Below, piece by piece: positions 1-8,315 of a stretch of 64,000 nucleotides of DNA; positions within the stretch are counted from its first letter, which is position 1; every line of letters begins with the position of its first letter. The stretch spans positions 7,035,501-7,099,500 of the forward strand of contig NZ_CP108423.1 in assembly GCF_035917235.1 (NCBI RefSeq). The letters are read 5' to 3'. Under the pieces are notes generated by a model. It did no database searches, had not been told where the DNA came from, and saw only the letters and a list, made by a program, of their open reading frames with translations. The DNA comes from Streptomyces sp. NBC_01294. GTDB lineage: Bacteria; Actinomycetota; Actinomycetes; Streptomycetales; Streptomycetaceae. A program made the translations under genes and the position numbers.

Positions 1-435
1 GCCCGAGGCGATGCCCCGTTCCACGGTTCCGCCGACCCATGCGTGCAGCTGGTCGTACAGGTCGACGGCAAGGTGCCGGGCCGTGCCGTCGCGCAGCGCG
101 CGCACCCACAGCTCCTGCCAGAGCTTCCAGTCCTGGCGCAGCTCCTCGTCGGTCGGCAGCATGCTGTTCACGATGCGGGCCAGGACGACCGCGGCCGGGT
201 CGGCGTCGGAGTCGCTGCCGGTGTCCGTACCGGTCTTGGCGAAGGAATGCGTCATCGCCTCGGCGAAGAGCTTCTCCCGGGTGTCGAAGTGGTAGTGCAG
301 CAGGGCCTTCGAGACGCCGGCGTGCTCGGCGACCTTGCGCATGCTGACGTGCTCGAAGCCGATGTCGGCGATCACTTCGCATGCGGCGGTGAGGATGCGC
401 TCACGCGTTTCGAGTGCCTGCTCGGCCTTGGTCAC
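1..435 (-). CDS. TetR-family transcriptional regulator, 3' end cut by window edge
   Basis: The 145 visible codons begin at a GTG preceded by GGGGAG at good spacing. Residues of about 12-55 form a TetR helix-turn-helix, including the stretch GVSKALLHYHF and then a REKLF helix. The C-terminal ligand-binding domain continues past base 1. It is the last visible gene of the leftward catabolic operon, 146 bases after the hydroxyacyl-CoA dehydrogenase stop. It is therefore the best candidate for the repressor that binds the 18-bp palindrome at 8541-8558, but that assignment is inference; a second TetR gene lies at 18157-18885. The short gap leaves room for a separate weak promoter. Confidence 0.88.
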   Translation of the reverse strand, partial: MTKAEQALETRERILTAACEVIADIGFEHVSMRKVAEHAGVSKALLHYHFDTREKLFAEAMTHSFAKTGTDTGSDSDADPAAVVLARIVNSMLPTDEELRQDWKLWQELWVRALRDGTARHLAVDLYDQLHAWVGGTVERGIASG

Positions 436-581
436 GTCTGGCTGCTCCCCGTGTCGGCGCCCGTTGGGTCGGGTGGGCGGGTGGTGGTCGTTCGGTGGGT
501 GGAAGGGTCCGGCGGCCGGGCCCGCCGCACCACCATCCTCGCGCATCCGGCTCCCGGGCTCCGGCCGTCGGACCACGGAGG

Positions 582-1442
582 TCAGGGATACGTGTGGAAG
601 CCCCGGCCCGTCTTGCTGCCGAGCAGGCCCGCGTCGACCATCCGGGCCAGCAGCGGCGGCGGGGCGTACAACGGCTCCCGGTACTCCGCGTACATCGACC
701 GGGCGATGGCCTGGACGGTGTCCAGCCCGATGAGGTCGGCCAGGGCCAGCGGACCGAGCGGGTGGGCGCAGCCCAGGGTCATCCCCTGGTCGATGTCCTC
801 GGCCGACGCGGCCCCGGACTCCGCCATCCGCACCGCGGCCAGCAGGTACGGCACCAGGAGCGCGTTCACGATGAACCCCGCCCGGTCCTGGGCGCGGACG
901 ACCCGCTTGCCCAGGACCTCGGAGGCGAAGTCCCGCGCGCGCCGGACGGTCTCCTCGCCGGTGAGCAGGGACGGCACCAGCTCGACCAGGGGGAGCACCG
1001 GGACGGGGTTGAAGAAGTGGAGCCCGACCACCTGCTGCGGCCGGGAGGTCGCCGCGGCCAGCCGGATGACCGGGATGGAGGAGGTGTTCGTCGCCAGTAC
1101 CGCGTCCCGGCGCTCCACCGTCCGGTCGAGCCGGGCGAAGACCTCCAGCTTGGCCCGCTCGTCCTCGGCCACCGCTTCGACGACGAGGTCCCGGTCGGCC
1201 ATCCGGGACAGGTCCGTGCTCATCGCGATCCGGCCCACCGCGGTGTCGCGTTGGGCCGCGGTCAGCTTCCCGGCGGCCGCGGCACGTGCCAGGGAGCGGG
1301 TGATCCGCTCCAGGCCGGCGTCCGCGGCCGCCCGGCTCGACTCCACCACCACGACGTCCCGTTCGGCGAGGGCGCAGACCTCGGCGATGCCGGATCCCAT
1401 CAGACCGCATCCCACGATCCCGACCCGTTCGACATCGGTCAT
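582..1442 (-). CDS. 3-hydroxybutyryl-CoA dehydrogenase family protein (FadB2/Hbd type)
   Basis: The 286-residue protein is full length for this family. It opens with an NAD Rossmann motif, GIVGCGLMGSGIAE at about residues 8-21, has the catalytic-loop motif GLHFFNPVP with the conserved His, and a C-terminal helical domain ending GSKTGRGFHTY. It should oxidise a short-chain (S)-3-hydroxyacyl-CoA to the 3-oxoacyl-CoA in the cytoplasm. An ATG at 1457 is in frame, but the ATG at 1442 is preceded by GGAGGGAG and is preferred. It sits downstream of two acyl-CoA dehydrogenases and a CoA ligase, which fits beta-oxidation of a short acyl chain. L-carnitine dehydrogenase belongs to the same superfamily and remains an alternative. 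No enoyl-CoA hydratase or thiolase is visible in this operon. Confidence 0.9.
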   Translation of the reverse strand: MTDVERVGIVGCGLMGSGIAEVCALAERDVVVVESSRAAADAGLERITRSLARAAAAGKLTAAQRDTAVGRIAMSTDLSRMADRDLVVEAVAEDERAKLEVFARLDRTVERRDAVLATNTSSIPVIRLAAATSRPQQVVGLHFFNPVPVLPLVELVPSLLTGEETVRRARDFASEVLGKRVVRAQDRAGFIVNALLVPYLLAAVRMAESGAASAEDIDQGMTLGCAHPLGPLALADLIGLDTVQAIARSMYAEYREPLYAPPPLLARMVDAGLLGSKTGRGFHTYP

Positions 1443-1566
1443 CGGTTCTCCCTCCATGTGCCGGACTGCTCCGGACGCTTCTCGTACGGACGGTGGCGTG
1501 CTGGTGCTGGTGTTGGTGGCGGTCCGGGCCGCGGGGCCGGGGCCCGGACCGCCGGGACGGTACGGG

Positions 1567-2739
1567 TCACACGGAGGACGGCATGTGCAGAACGCCCGTG
1601 CCGCGCTTGACGAGTTCGCCCGCGATGATCAGGCGCTGGATCTCGGAGGTGCCCTCCCAGATCCGGTCGACGCGCAGTTCGCGGTAGAGCCGCTCGACGG
1701 GGTACGAGCGGTCGTAGCCGCGGCCGCCGAAGATCTGCAGGCAGCGGTCGATGACCCGGCCGGACGCCTCGCTCGCCGACAGCTTGGCGATGGCCGCCTT
1801 GGCGTGCAGCGTCTTGCGGTCGACCGCGCCCTCGTCGACCTCCCAGGCGACCTGGTGGGTGTAGGCGCGGTTGACGGCGATGTCGACGGCGCAGTCGGCG
1901 AGCATGCCCTGGATCAGCTGGAAGTCGGCGATGGGGGAGCCGAACTGGCGGCGCTCGACCGCCCAGTCGCGGGCGAGCTCCAGGGCCCGCTCCGCCGCGC
2001 CGATCGTCCGCGCGGCGATCATCAGCCGTTCCTCGGTGAACCAGGACCGGGTGATGTCGTAGCCGTTGCCGACCTCCCCGAGCACGGCGTCCTCACCGAC
2101 GTGCACGTCGGTGAAGGTGAACTCGGGGTGCTCGTAGACGAACGTGTGCATCCAGCGGGGCACCCGGGTCATCTCGATGCCCGGGGTGTCCTTGTCGACG
2201 AGGAACAGGGTCGGCGCCCCCTCCTCCCCGGCGGCGGCGAGCACGATCATGAAGTCGGCGTGGTCCCCGACGGTGACGAACCACTTCTCGCCGTTCAGCA
2301 CCCAGCCGCGGTCGGTCCGCGTCGCCGTGGTCCGCAGGCTCTGCGGGTCGGAACCGGCCTCGGGCTCGCTCACCGCGTAGCAGTCCCGGCGCCGGCCCCG
2401 GATCACCGGGACGAGGTAGCGCTCGCGCTGTTCCGGCGTGCAGAAGGACAGCGCGTTCGCCGGACGCCACACCATGTCCCACAGGGCGCCGGTGAGCCGC
2501 CCGAGCTCCGCCTGGACCGTCACCTGCTCCAGGATGGTGAGGCCGGCGCCGCCCCACTCCGCGGGCATGTTGACGGCCTGCAGGCCGCTGTCGAGGACGG
2601 CGTCGCGGATCTCGGTGTGGGCCTGCGGGGGCAGACCGTTGTTCTCCTCGCAGTCGAGCTCGTACTTCGTGATGAACTCGGTGAGCGCGCGCGCCGAGTC
2701 CCTGAGCTCTTCCTGCCGGGCGGTGAGACGGAAGTCCAT
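1567..2739 (-). CDS. Acyl-CoA dehydrogenase (first of a tandem pair)
   Basis: This 390-residue protein is a full-length FAD-dependent acyl-CoA dehydrogenase. It shows the N-terminal helical domain, the NMPAEWGGAG motif, the middle beta domain with SEPEAGSDP and GEKWFVT, and the C-terminal helical domain with RRQFGSPIADFQL and IFGGRGYDR. The segment RIWEGTSEIQR contains the Glu that acts as catalytic base in medium- and short-chain members. It introduces a trans double bond at C2-C3 of an acyl-CoA and passes electrons to ETF, which is not encoded here. The next gene upstream is a close paralogue of identical length. About 120 bases separate it from the hydroxyacyl-CoA dehydrogenase, with no obvious terminator between. 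The substrate cannot be read from sequence. Confidence 0.93.
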   Translation of the reverse strand: MDFRLTARQEELRDSARALTEFITKYELDCEENNGLPPQAHTEIRDAVLDSGLQAVNMPAEWGGAGLTILEQVTVQAELGRLTGALWDMVWRPANALSFCTPEQRERYLVPVIRGRRRDCYAVSEPEAGSDPQSLRTTATRTDRGWVLNGEKWFVTVGDHADFMIVLAAAGEEGAPTLFLVDKDTPGIEMTRVPRWMHTFVYEHPEFTFTDVHVGEDAVLGEVGNGYDITRSWFTEERLMIAARTIGAAERALELARDWAVERRQFGSPIADFQLIQGMLADCAVDIAVNRAYTHQVAWEVDEGAVDRKTLHAKAAIAKLSASEASGRVIDRCLQIFGGRGYDRSYPVERLYRELRVDRIWEGTSEIQRLIIAGELVKRGTGVLHMPSSV

Positions 2740-2808
2740 GTCTGTCGGTCCTTGTGATCGCAGGTGCGGTACGGGGTGTGGTGCGGGGGTCGGTGGTGGC
2801 GGCGGGCG

Positions 2809-3981
2809 TCAGGAGCCGGGCAGGGCGAGGGCCCGGGTGCCGCGCTTGACGAGCTCGTTGGCGATGATCAGGCGCTGGATCTCGGAGGTGCCCTCCCAGA
2901 TCCGGTCGACGCGCAGTTCCCGGTACATGCGCTCGACCGGGTACGAGCGGTCGTAGCCGCGGCCGCCGAAGATCTGCACGCACCGGTCGACGACCCGTCC
3001 GGCGGCCTCGCTCGCCGCGAGCTTCGCCGTCGACGCCTTGGCGTGCAGGGTCTTGCGGTCGGTGTGCGGCTGGTCGGCCTCCCAGGCGACCTGGTGGGTG
3101 TAGGCGCGGTTGACGGCGATGTCGACGGCGCAGTCGGCGAGCATGCCCTGGATCAGCTGGAAGTCGGCGATGGGGGAGCCGAACTGACGGCGCCGGACCG
3201 CCCAGTCGCGGGCGAGCTCCAAGGCCCGTTCGGCGGCGCCGACGGTCCGGGCGGCGATCATCAGCCGCTCGTCGGTGAACCACTCCTTCGTCAGCTCGTA
3301 GCCGTTGCCGACACCGCCGAGCACGTCCTCGTCGGGGACGAAGACATCGGTGAACGTGAACTCGGGGTGCCCGTTCACCGCGGAGTGCATGAACCGCGGG
3401 ACCCGCGTCATCTCGACACCGGGCGCCTGCTTGTCCACGAAGAACAGGGTCGCGGCCCGCTCCGGGCCCGCATCGGCCTGCACCAGCAGGAAGTCGGCGA
3501 TGTCGCCGCAGGTCACGAACCACTTCTCGCCGCTCACGAGCCAGCCGCCGTCGGTCCGGGTCGCCGTGCTGGTGCACGAGCCGGGGTCGGAGCCCGCACC
3601 GGGTTCGGTGACCGCGAACGCGTCGAACCGCTCGCCCCGGATGACGGGGAGCAGGTACTTCTCCCGCTGCGCCTCGGTGCCGTACGCCAGGACGTTCGCG
3701 GGCCGCCAGGGGATGTCCCAGAGGCAGTTGGTGACCTTCCCGAACTCCTCCTCGACGATGACCTGGTCGAGCAGGGACAGGCCGGCCCCGCCCCACTCGG
3801 CGGGCATGTTGATCGCGTAGACGCCCGCCTCGATGGCGGCGCGGGTCATGTCGCGGACCGTGCCGGCGGGCAGCGGACCGCCGGCCTCCTCGGACTGGTC
3901 CTCGTACCTCATCAGGAGCCGCGTGTAGGCGGCGGCGCGGGCCTTGAGGTCGGCCTGCTCGGGTGTGTAGCGGAAGTCCAT
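2809..3981 (-). CDS. Acyl-CoA dehydrogenase (second of a tandem pair)
   Basis: This is a paralogue of the gene at 1567-2739 with the same 390-residue length and domain order. It has NMPAEWGGAG, TEPGAGSDP, GEKWFVT and RRQFGSPIADFQL, and the catalytic-Glu segment RIWEGTSEIQR. The C-terminal halves of the two proteins are nearly identical, whereas the first 100 residues and the loop after GSDP diverge more. That pattern suggests duplication followed by substrate divergence or heteromer formation. The start ATG at 3981 follows the repeat-rich gap after the CoA ligase. The 69-base gap to the downstream copy implies cotranscription. Alpha-beta acyl-CoA dehydrogenase heteromers made by adjacent genes are known in actinobacterial sterol catabolism, but nothing here proves that arrangement. 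Confidence 0.93.
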   Translation of the reverse strand: MDFRYTPEQADLKARAAAYTRLLMRYEDQSEEAGGPLPAGTVRDMTRAAIEAGVYAINMPAEWGGAGLSLLDQVIVEEEFGKVTNCLWDIPWRPANVLAYGTEAQREKYLLPVIRGERFDAFAVTEPGAGSDPGSCTSTATRTDGGWLVSGEKWFVTCGDIADFLLVQADAGPERAATLFFVDKQAPGVEMTRVPRFMHSAVNGHPEFTFTDVFVPDEDVLGGVGNGYELTKEWFTDERLMIAARTVGAAERALELARDWAVRRRQFGSPIADFQLIQGMLADCAVDIAVNRAYTHQVAWEADQPHTDRKTLHAKASTAKLAASEAAGRVVDRCVQIFGGRGYDRSYPVERMYRELRVDRIWEGTSEIQRLIIANELVKRGTRALALPGS

Positions 3982-4017
3982 GGTGTGCTCCGTTGGACGC
4001 GAGTGGTGCGGACGGAA

Positions 4018-4091
4018 GGGAAACGGACGGACGGGAAACGGACGGACGGGAAACGGACGGAGGCGGTACGGACGGAGGCGGTACGGGCGGG
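4018..4091. repeat. Short tandem repeats between operon genes
   Basis: Three copies of a 15-base unit, GGGAAACGGACGGAC (the last with one change), run from 4018 to 4062. They are followed by about two copies of a second 15-base unit, GGCGGTACGGACGGA. The tract lies in the 141-base gap between the CoA-ligase stop and the start of the acyl-CoA dehydrogenase at 3981. It is absent from the other gaps of the operon. It may be neutral slippage, or it may affect mRNA structure or coupling. Confidence 0.85.
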
Positions 4092-4122
4092 TTGCGGGCC
4101 GGGGCCGGGGTCGGTGCCGGGG

Positions 4123-6198
4123 TCAGCCCAGGACGGCCCGTGCGTCCAGGGCCAGGGCGCCGTCCGGGCGCACCAGCAGGGGGTTGACCTCCAGTTCGGC
4201 GATCTCCGGATGCGCGGCGGCGACGGCCGTGATGCGTTCGATCACGGCGGCCGCGGCGGCCACGTCGACCGCCGGCCGCCCGCGTACGCCCGCCAGCAGT
4301 GCGGCGGTCCGCAGCCCCCGCAGCAACTCCTCGGCCCGCCGGGCCGGTACGGGCGCGAGAGCGAAGGCGACGTCGCGCAGGGTCTCGGTGAGGACGCCGC
4401 CGAGCCCGACCATGGCCACCGGCCCGAACCGCGGGTCGCGGTTCACACCGACGATCAGCTCGATGCCGTCCGAGAGGTCGGCCATCGCCTCGACCGAGTA
4501 GGCGGGGGCGCCGAGCCGGGCGTGCATGTCCCGGTACGCGGCGAGCAGCGCGTCCCGGTCGGCCAGGCGCAGCGCGACGCCGCCCGCGTCGGACTTGTGC
4601 AGCAGGTGCAGGGCCTTCAGTACGTACGGACCGTCGAAATCGGCGGCCGCGGCGAGCAGTCCGGCCTCGTCGGTGACCTCCCGGGCGGCCGGGAACGGCA
4701 CGCCGGCGGCGCCGAGCAGGCCGCGCACCCCGTGGTACCCGGCGTCCCGCAGGGGCGCGGCGGCGGACGGCAGCGCCGGGACCGCCGGTGTGCCGCCCGC
4801 CGCCCGGCCCGTCATCGCCGACAGCGCGCGGGCGGCGTCCTCGGTGGCGGCGAACACCGGAACCCCCGCTTCGGCCAGCACCCGGCAGCTCGGAGACTGC
4901 GGATACATCGACTGCACGACCAGGGGCTTCGGGGTGGCCGCCAGGTGGGTGACGATCTTCTCGGCGGCCCGTGTCTCGCCCTCCGCGAGCACGGAGCCGC
5001 CGGCCGGTCCGCCGCCGAGGCCGCCGTCGGAGGCCGCGTAGCCGCCGAAGTAGCCCGTCATCAGGACGGCGTCGACCTCGTCGGCGGCGAGCAGTTCCGC
5101 CACCGTGTCGGCGTACGACAGGGGCTGCTGCTCGCCCATCCCGGCCAGGTCGACCGGATTGCCGACCGCGGACTGCCGCCACAGCACGGTCCGCAGCCGC
5201 TCCTGCGTCGCCGCGCCGAGTTCCGGCACGTCGAGCCCGGCGTCCTCGGCGGCGTCGGCCGCGATCGCGCCGTGGCCGCCGCCGTCGGTGAAGACCGCCG
5301 TCCGGCCACCCTGCGCACGCGGCCCCGGCCGGGCGCTCACGGCGGCCAGTACCACCGTCATCTCCCGCGGCGTGCGCACCAGTTCGACGCCCGCGTCGCG
5401 GCAGGCGGCGGCCACCACGTCGGCCGAGGTGGTGAGCGCCCCGGTGTGCGACTGCGCGCTGCGGGCGGACGCGGAGCCCCGCCCGGCGGTCAGCAGGACC
5501 ACTGGCTTGCCCGCCGCGGCGGCGGCCCGGGCGAAGGCCCTGCCGTCGCCGAAGTCCTCGGCGTACACCGCGATCGCCGTGGTGGGCTCGTGGCGGGCGC
5601 AGTCCTCGACGAGGTCGACGAGGGTGACGTCCGCCTGGTTGCCGAGCGAGACGAACCGGGAGAAGCCCAGGCCGTGCGGGGCTCCGCGGAGCTGGAGTTC
5701 GAGGGCGAGGTTGCCGCTTTGGCTCAGCAGGGCGACACCGCCGGGTGCGAAGCGGTCCGAGGCGAGGTAGAGCTCGGTCGTGTTGTCGGCGATGCCCAGG
5801 CAGTTGGGCCCGACGAGGACGGCTCCGGCCTCCTGGACGCGGGCGACGACCGCGCGTTGCCGGGCGAGTCCCGCCGGCCCGGCCTCGGCGAAGCCGGCGG
5901 TGATCCCGACGATCGCCTTCGCCCCGCAGGCCAGGGCGTCCTCGACGGCGGCCTCGAAACCGTCGCCGGGGACGGAGATCACCACGAGCTCGACGGGTTC
6001 GCCGATCGCGGCGAGGGACGGGGCGGCAGGCCGGCCGAGGACGGTGCCGCCGCGCCGGTTCACCAGGTGCACCGGGCGCCGCCCGTCGGCGCGCAGCGCC
6101 TGGGAGGCCACCGCGTGCCCGTACTTGGCCGGGTCGTCGCTGGCGCCGACGACGGCGACGGAACCGGGGTCGAAGAGAGCGGTCAGATCGCGTCCCAT
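4123..6198 (-). CDS. Acyl-CoA synthetase of the acetate-CoA ligase (NDP-forming) / ATP-grasp family
   Basis: The 691-residue single chain carries an N-terminal CoA-binding Rossmann domain (SVAVVGASDDPAKYGH near residue 13). Two succinyl-CoA-synthetase-like flavodoxin domains follow, the first with the SHTGAL motif holding the phosphorylatable His. A C-terminal ATP-grasp domain contains VLKALHLLHKSDAGGV. Known relatives make acyl-CoA from an acid, CoA and ATP, releasing ADP and phosphate; related bare domains are found in protein acetyltransferases, but no GNAT domain is present here. It probably activates the acid made by the aldehyde dehydrogenase of the right wing for the acyl-CoA dehydrogenases beside it. 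The start at 6198 lies only one base after the ferredoxin stop, so the genes are tightly linked. Confidence 0.88.
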   Translation of the reverse strand: MGRDLTALFDPGSVAVVGASDDPAKYGHAVASQALRADGRRPVHLVNRRGGTVLGRPAAPSLAAIGEPVELVVISVPGDGFEAAVEDALACGAKAIVGITAGFAEAGPAGLARQRAVVARVQEAGAVLVGPNCLGIADNTTELYLASDRFAPGGVALLSQSGNLALELQLRGAPHGLGFSRFVSLGNQADVTLVDLVEDCARHEPTTAIAVYAEDFGDGRAFARAAAAAGKPVVLLTAGRGSASARSAQSHTGALTTSADVVAAACRDAGVELVRTPREMTVVLAAVSARPGPRAQGGRTAVFTDGGGHGAIAADAAEDAGLDVPELGAATQERLRTVLWRQSAVGNPVDLAGMGEQQPLSYADTVAELLAADEVDAVLMTGYFGGYAASDGGLGGGPAGGSVLAEGETRAAEKIVTHLAATPKPLVVQSMYPQSPSCRVLAEAGVPVFAATEDAARALSAMTGRAAGGTPAVPALPSAAAPLRDAGYHGVRGLLGAAGVPFPAAREVTDEAGLLAAAADFDGPYVLKALHLLHKSDAGGVALRLADRDALLAAYRDMHARLGAPAYSVEAMADLSDGIELIVGVNRDPRFGPVAMVGLGGVLTETLRDVAFALAPVPARRAEELLRGLRTAALLAGVRGRPAVDVAAAAAVIERITAVAAAHPEIAELEVNPLLVRPDGALALDARAVLG

Positions 6199-6199
6199 G

Positions 6200-6391
6200 T
6201 CACTTCTCCACTCGGAGTGCGGAGTTGGGGCAGCTTTCGGCGCAGGCGCGCGCCGATTCCTCGGTGCCGGGCGGGACGGCGACGGCGATGACCTTCGCGT
6301 AGCCCCACTCGTCGAGTTCGACCAGGGCGGGTGCGTGTTCCTGGCACAGCCCGTAACCCTGGCAGCGGGTGGAATCCAGCAGGAGTTTCAC
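6200..6391 (-). CDS. Small ferredoxin, probably [3Fe-4S] type
   Basis: The 63-residue protein begins with GTG at 6391, preceded by AGGAAC. Its cysteines lie at residues 10 and 16 in the pattern C-x5-C (CQGYGLC), and at 50 and 54 in CAESCP. The middle Cys of a [4Fe-4S] CxxCxxC motif is absent, as in the small ferredoxins that serve actinobacterial P450s. There is no P450 in the window. The start overlaps the stop of the NuoF-like gene by four bases, so the two products are probably made together. A natural reading is that it carries electrons between the NuoF-like flavoprotein and the Rieske oxygenase, but this pairing is inferred from gene order only. Confidence 0.9.
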   Translation of the reverse strand: MKLLLDSTRCQGYGLCQEHAPALVELDEWGYAKVIAVAVPPGTEESARACAESCPNSALRVEK

Positions 6392-7692
6392 GGTGTTCCT
6401 CTCAGCACGGGCAACGGGGTACGGGTACGGGGCGGGGGCGCGTCGGCGACGTCCGGTACGGCCACGGCAAGGCGTCCGGAACCCCCCGAGGGCGGGGCGG
6501 CGGCGCAGGTGGGACAGGGCCCGCCGAGGTGGGACCGGACGAGCTCGGGGAAGGTGCGCAGGAGGCTGCCGGCGGTGCCCGCGGCGGCGTCGAGCAGCCC
6601 GCACGCGCCGCGCCCGGGCAGGCCCCGCGACCACCGGTCCAGGTGGGCCGGGACGTCGGGCCCGGCCGTGCCCGCGGCGAGCGCGTACACGGCGTCACGG
6701 ACCGCCGCCGTACCCGACACGCAGACACCGCACTGACGTGCGCTCTCGGCCGCGAGGTGGCCGACCGCGTCGGCGGCGGCCGTGACCGGGCAGGATCCGG
6801 CGGCGAGGAAGCGGATCGCTCCGCAGCCCAGCGCGGTGCCCGCCGACGCGAGTGCGTCGGGGTCGAGGGGGAGGTCCAGGACGCGGGCGTCGACGAGTCC
6901 GCCGAACAGCCCGCCCATGAGGGCCCCGGCCGTGTCGGGGGTGCCGAGGACCGCCGCCAGGGTGCGCAGGGGGACTCCGTAGGGGACTTCGGTCAGGACG
7001 GGAGCCGCGCTCCCGCCGGACAGCGTCACCAGGGTGGAGCGGGCGATCCGCTGCCGCAGATCGGGGTGTGATGCGGTGAGGGCGATACGGGCGAGGGTCT
7101 CGACGTTGGAGACCAGGGTCGGCGCGCCGCCGACCCCCCGCTCGAAGGGGCGGGGCGGCTTGGCGGTGGGCAGGGCCGGTCCGCCGTCGATCCGGCGGAC
7201 GACCGCGCTCTCCTCACCGGCGACGTAGGTGTGGGCGGTCTCGACGACCTCCACGGGCAGGTGCGGCTGCAGTTCGGCGAGGGCCCGGCGGATGCGGTCG
7301 CCCGCCACCGGGTCCGAGAGGTAGACGTAGCCGCGTACGGCGCCGGTGACCGCGGCGGCGCGGGCGAGGCCGTCGAGGACGAGGTGGGGCCGGGCGCGCA
7401 GCAGCCAGCGGTCCTTGACCGAGCCCGGCTCGCCCTCCTCGCCGTTCGCCACCACCACCGGGGCGCCGCCGCGGTCGCGGACGGCGCGCAGCTTGACGGC
7501 GACCGGGAAGCCGGCCCCGCCGCGACCGCGCAGCCCGGATGCGGCGAGGTGGTGCAGGAGGTCGTCCGGGCGGGTGGTGCCGGCGTAGCCGCCGGTGGCG
7601 CGGTACGCCTCGGCGCTTTCCGCGAGGTGGGGCGCCGCTCCGAGCACGGAGTCCGGCAGCGGCTGCGCCGTCGGGAATCGGATCGTGGTCAT
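6388..7692 (-). CDS. NuoF-like NAD(H)/FMN flavoprotein with an altered Fe-S motif
   Basis: The 434-residue protein resembles the 51-kDa NuoF subunit of complex I and the matching subunits of NAD-dependent hydrogenases and formate dehydrogenases. GLRGRGGAGFP (53-63) and NGEEGEPGSVKDR (83-95) match the NADH and FMN sites; an SLBB-like region and a C-terminal cluster domain follow. The usual CxxCxxC is incomplete: Cys321 and Cys324 are present but the third position is Gly327, and the distal Cys is Cys364. No NuoE or NuoG partner is adjacent. It overlaps the upstream unknown gene and the downstream ferredoxin gene by four bases each. I infer that it oxidises NADH to reduce the ferredoxin for the Rieske enzyme. 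It could instead accept electrons from beta-oxidation. Confidence 0.82.
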   Translation of the reverse strand: MTTIRFPTAQPLPDSVLGAAPHLAESAEAYRATGGYAGTTRPDDLLHHLAASGLRGRGGAGFPVAVKLRAVRDRGGAPVVVANGEEGEPGSVKDRWLLRARPHLVLDGLARAAAVTGAVRGYVYLSDPVAGDRIRRALAELQPHLPVEVVETAHTYVAGEESAVVRRIDGGPALPTAKPPRPFERGVGGAPTLVSNVETLARIALTASHPDLRQRIARSTLVTLSGGSAAPVLTEVPYGVPLRTLAAVLGTPDTAGALMGGLFGGLVDARVLDLPLDPDALASAGTALGCGAIRFLAAGSCPVTAAADAVGHLAAESARQCGVCVSGTAAVRDAVYALAAGTAGPDVPAHLDRWSRGLPGRGACGLLDAAAGTAGSLLRTFPELVRSHLGGPCPTCAAAPPSGGSGRLAVAVPDVADAPPPRTRTPLPVLRGTP

Positions 7693-8315
7693 CGGCTGTC
7701 TCCTGGCCGGGCGGTCCCGGCGGTGCGGGGGGTCGGAGCGGTCCGGACGGTGCGGGTGGTGGTCGGGGCGGCCCGGGTGGTCGGGGTGTCCGGGGCGCTT
7801 GGGGTGTCTGGGGTGCTTGGGGCGGTCGAGGTGGTCGAGGTGGTCGGGGTGGTCGGGGTGGTCGGGGTGGTCGGGGTGGGGGTCCGCAGGGTCCGTACCG
7901 CGCTTTCGAGCGCGGCACGGTCGTCGGCGGTACGGCCGTACTCCGTTCCGGGGAGGCCGATGAGCATGCGGTGGTGGTCGAGGACCACCTCGCCGGCGAG
8001 CAGGGCGGCCGCGCGGTCGCCCCGTTCCGGCCCGGCGGCCGCGGCGGTCACCAGCTCGGTGACCTCGGCCAGGTAGCGGAGCCAGCTGCGGCGGCTGCCG
8101 CGCAGGATCAGGCGCTCCACGCGGCCCCGCTCGGCGGCCGCCAGCTCGGCCGGGTCGGCTGGATCGGCCGGATCGGCCAGCCCAGCCGGATCAGCTGAGG
8201 TGGCCGACTCGGCCGACCCGTGCGACGAGGCGCGCAGGGCGGCGACCGCCGCGGGCAGTTCCCGCTCGGGCTCGGGGGTGAGCCCGAGCCAGTCCAGACG
8301 CCGACGACCGCTCAT
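7689..8315 (-). CDS. Hypothetical protein with Thr/Pro-rich repetitive tail, first gene of the left operon
   Basis: I do not recognise this 208-residue protein. It starts at ATG 8315, preceded by GGAGG five bases upstream, and overlaps the NuoF-like start by ATGA. Residues 1-140 look folded and mostly helical, with the hydrophobic stretches RSWLRYLAEVTELV and LLAGEVVLDHHRMLIGL; an Ala-Asp-Pro repeat lies near residues 41-57. Residues 145-200 are low-complexity, with TPTTPTTPTT-like runs produced by 9-base DNA repeats. There is no signal peptide or metal-cluster Cys motif. Its place as promoter-proximal partner of the flavoprotein suggests a part in that electron-transfer module, perhaps as assembly factor or small subunit. 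That is a guess from position. Confidence 0.7.
   Translation of the reverse strand: MSGRRRLDWLGLTPEPERELPAAVAALRASSHGSAESATSADPAGLADPADPADPAELAAAERGRVERLILRGSRRSWLRYLAEVTELVTAAAAGPERGDRAAALLAGEVVLDHHRMLIGLPGTEYGRTADDRAALESAVRTLRTPTPTTPTTPTTPTTSTTSTAPSTPDTPSAPDTPTTRAAPTTTRTVRTAPTPRTAGTARPGDSR
7822..7875. repeat. 9-bp tandem repeat coding for a Thr-Pro-Thr-type tail
   Basis: Six consecutive 9-base units of the form GTGGTCGGG or GTGGTCGAG (first unit GCGGTCGAG) lie inside the 3' part of the minus-strand gene 7689-8315. They are translated as Thr/Pro/Ser triplets. Since the unit is a multiple of three, copy-number change would lengthen or shorten the tail without shifting the frame. Confidence 0.9.

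Noticed and set aside
43..2757. A 904-codon plus-strand open frame
   Set aside because: It is the antisense of the hydroxyacyl-CoA and acyl-CoA dehydrogenase genes, with low-complexity Arg/Gly/Val composition typical of shadow frames in GC-rich DNA.
2093..5182. A 1029-codon minus-strand open frame
   Set aside because: It overlaps three well-supported genes in another frame of the same strand and is Arg/Gly/Pro-rich without any domain.
5061..5318. Arg-rich ORFs inside the CoA-ligase gene
   Set aside because: Pure frame shadows; no start signal or domain.
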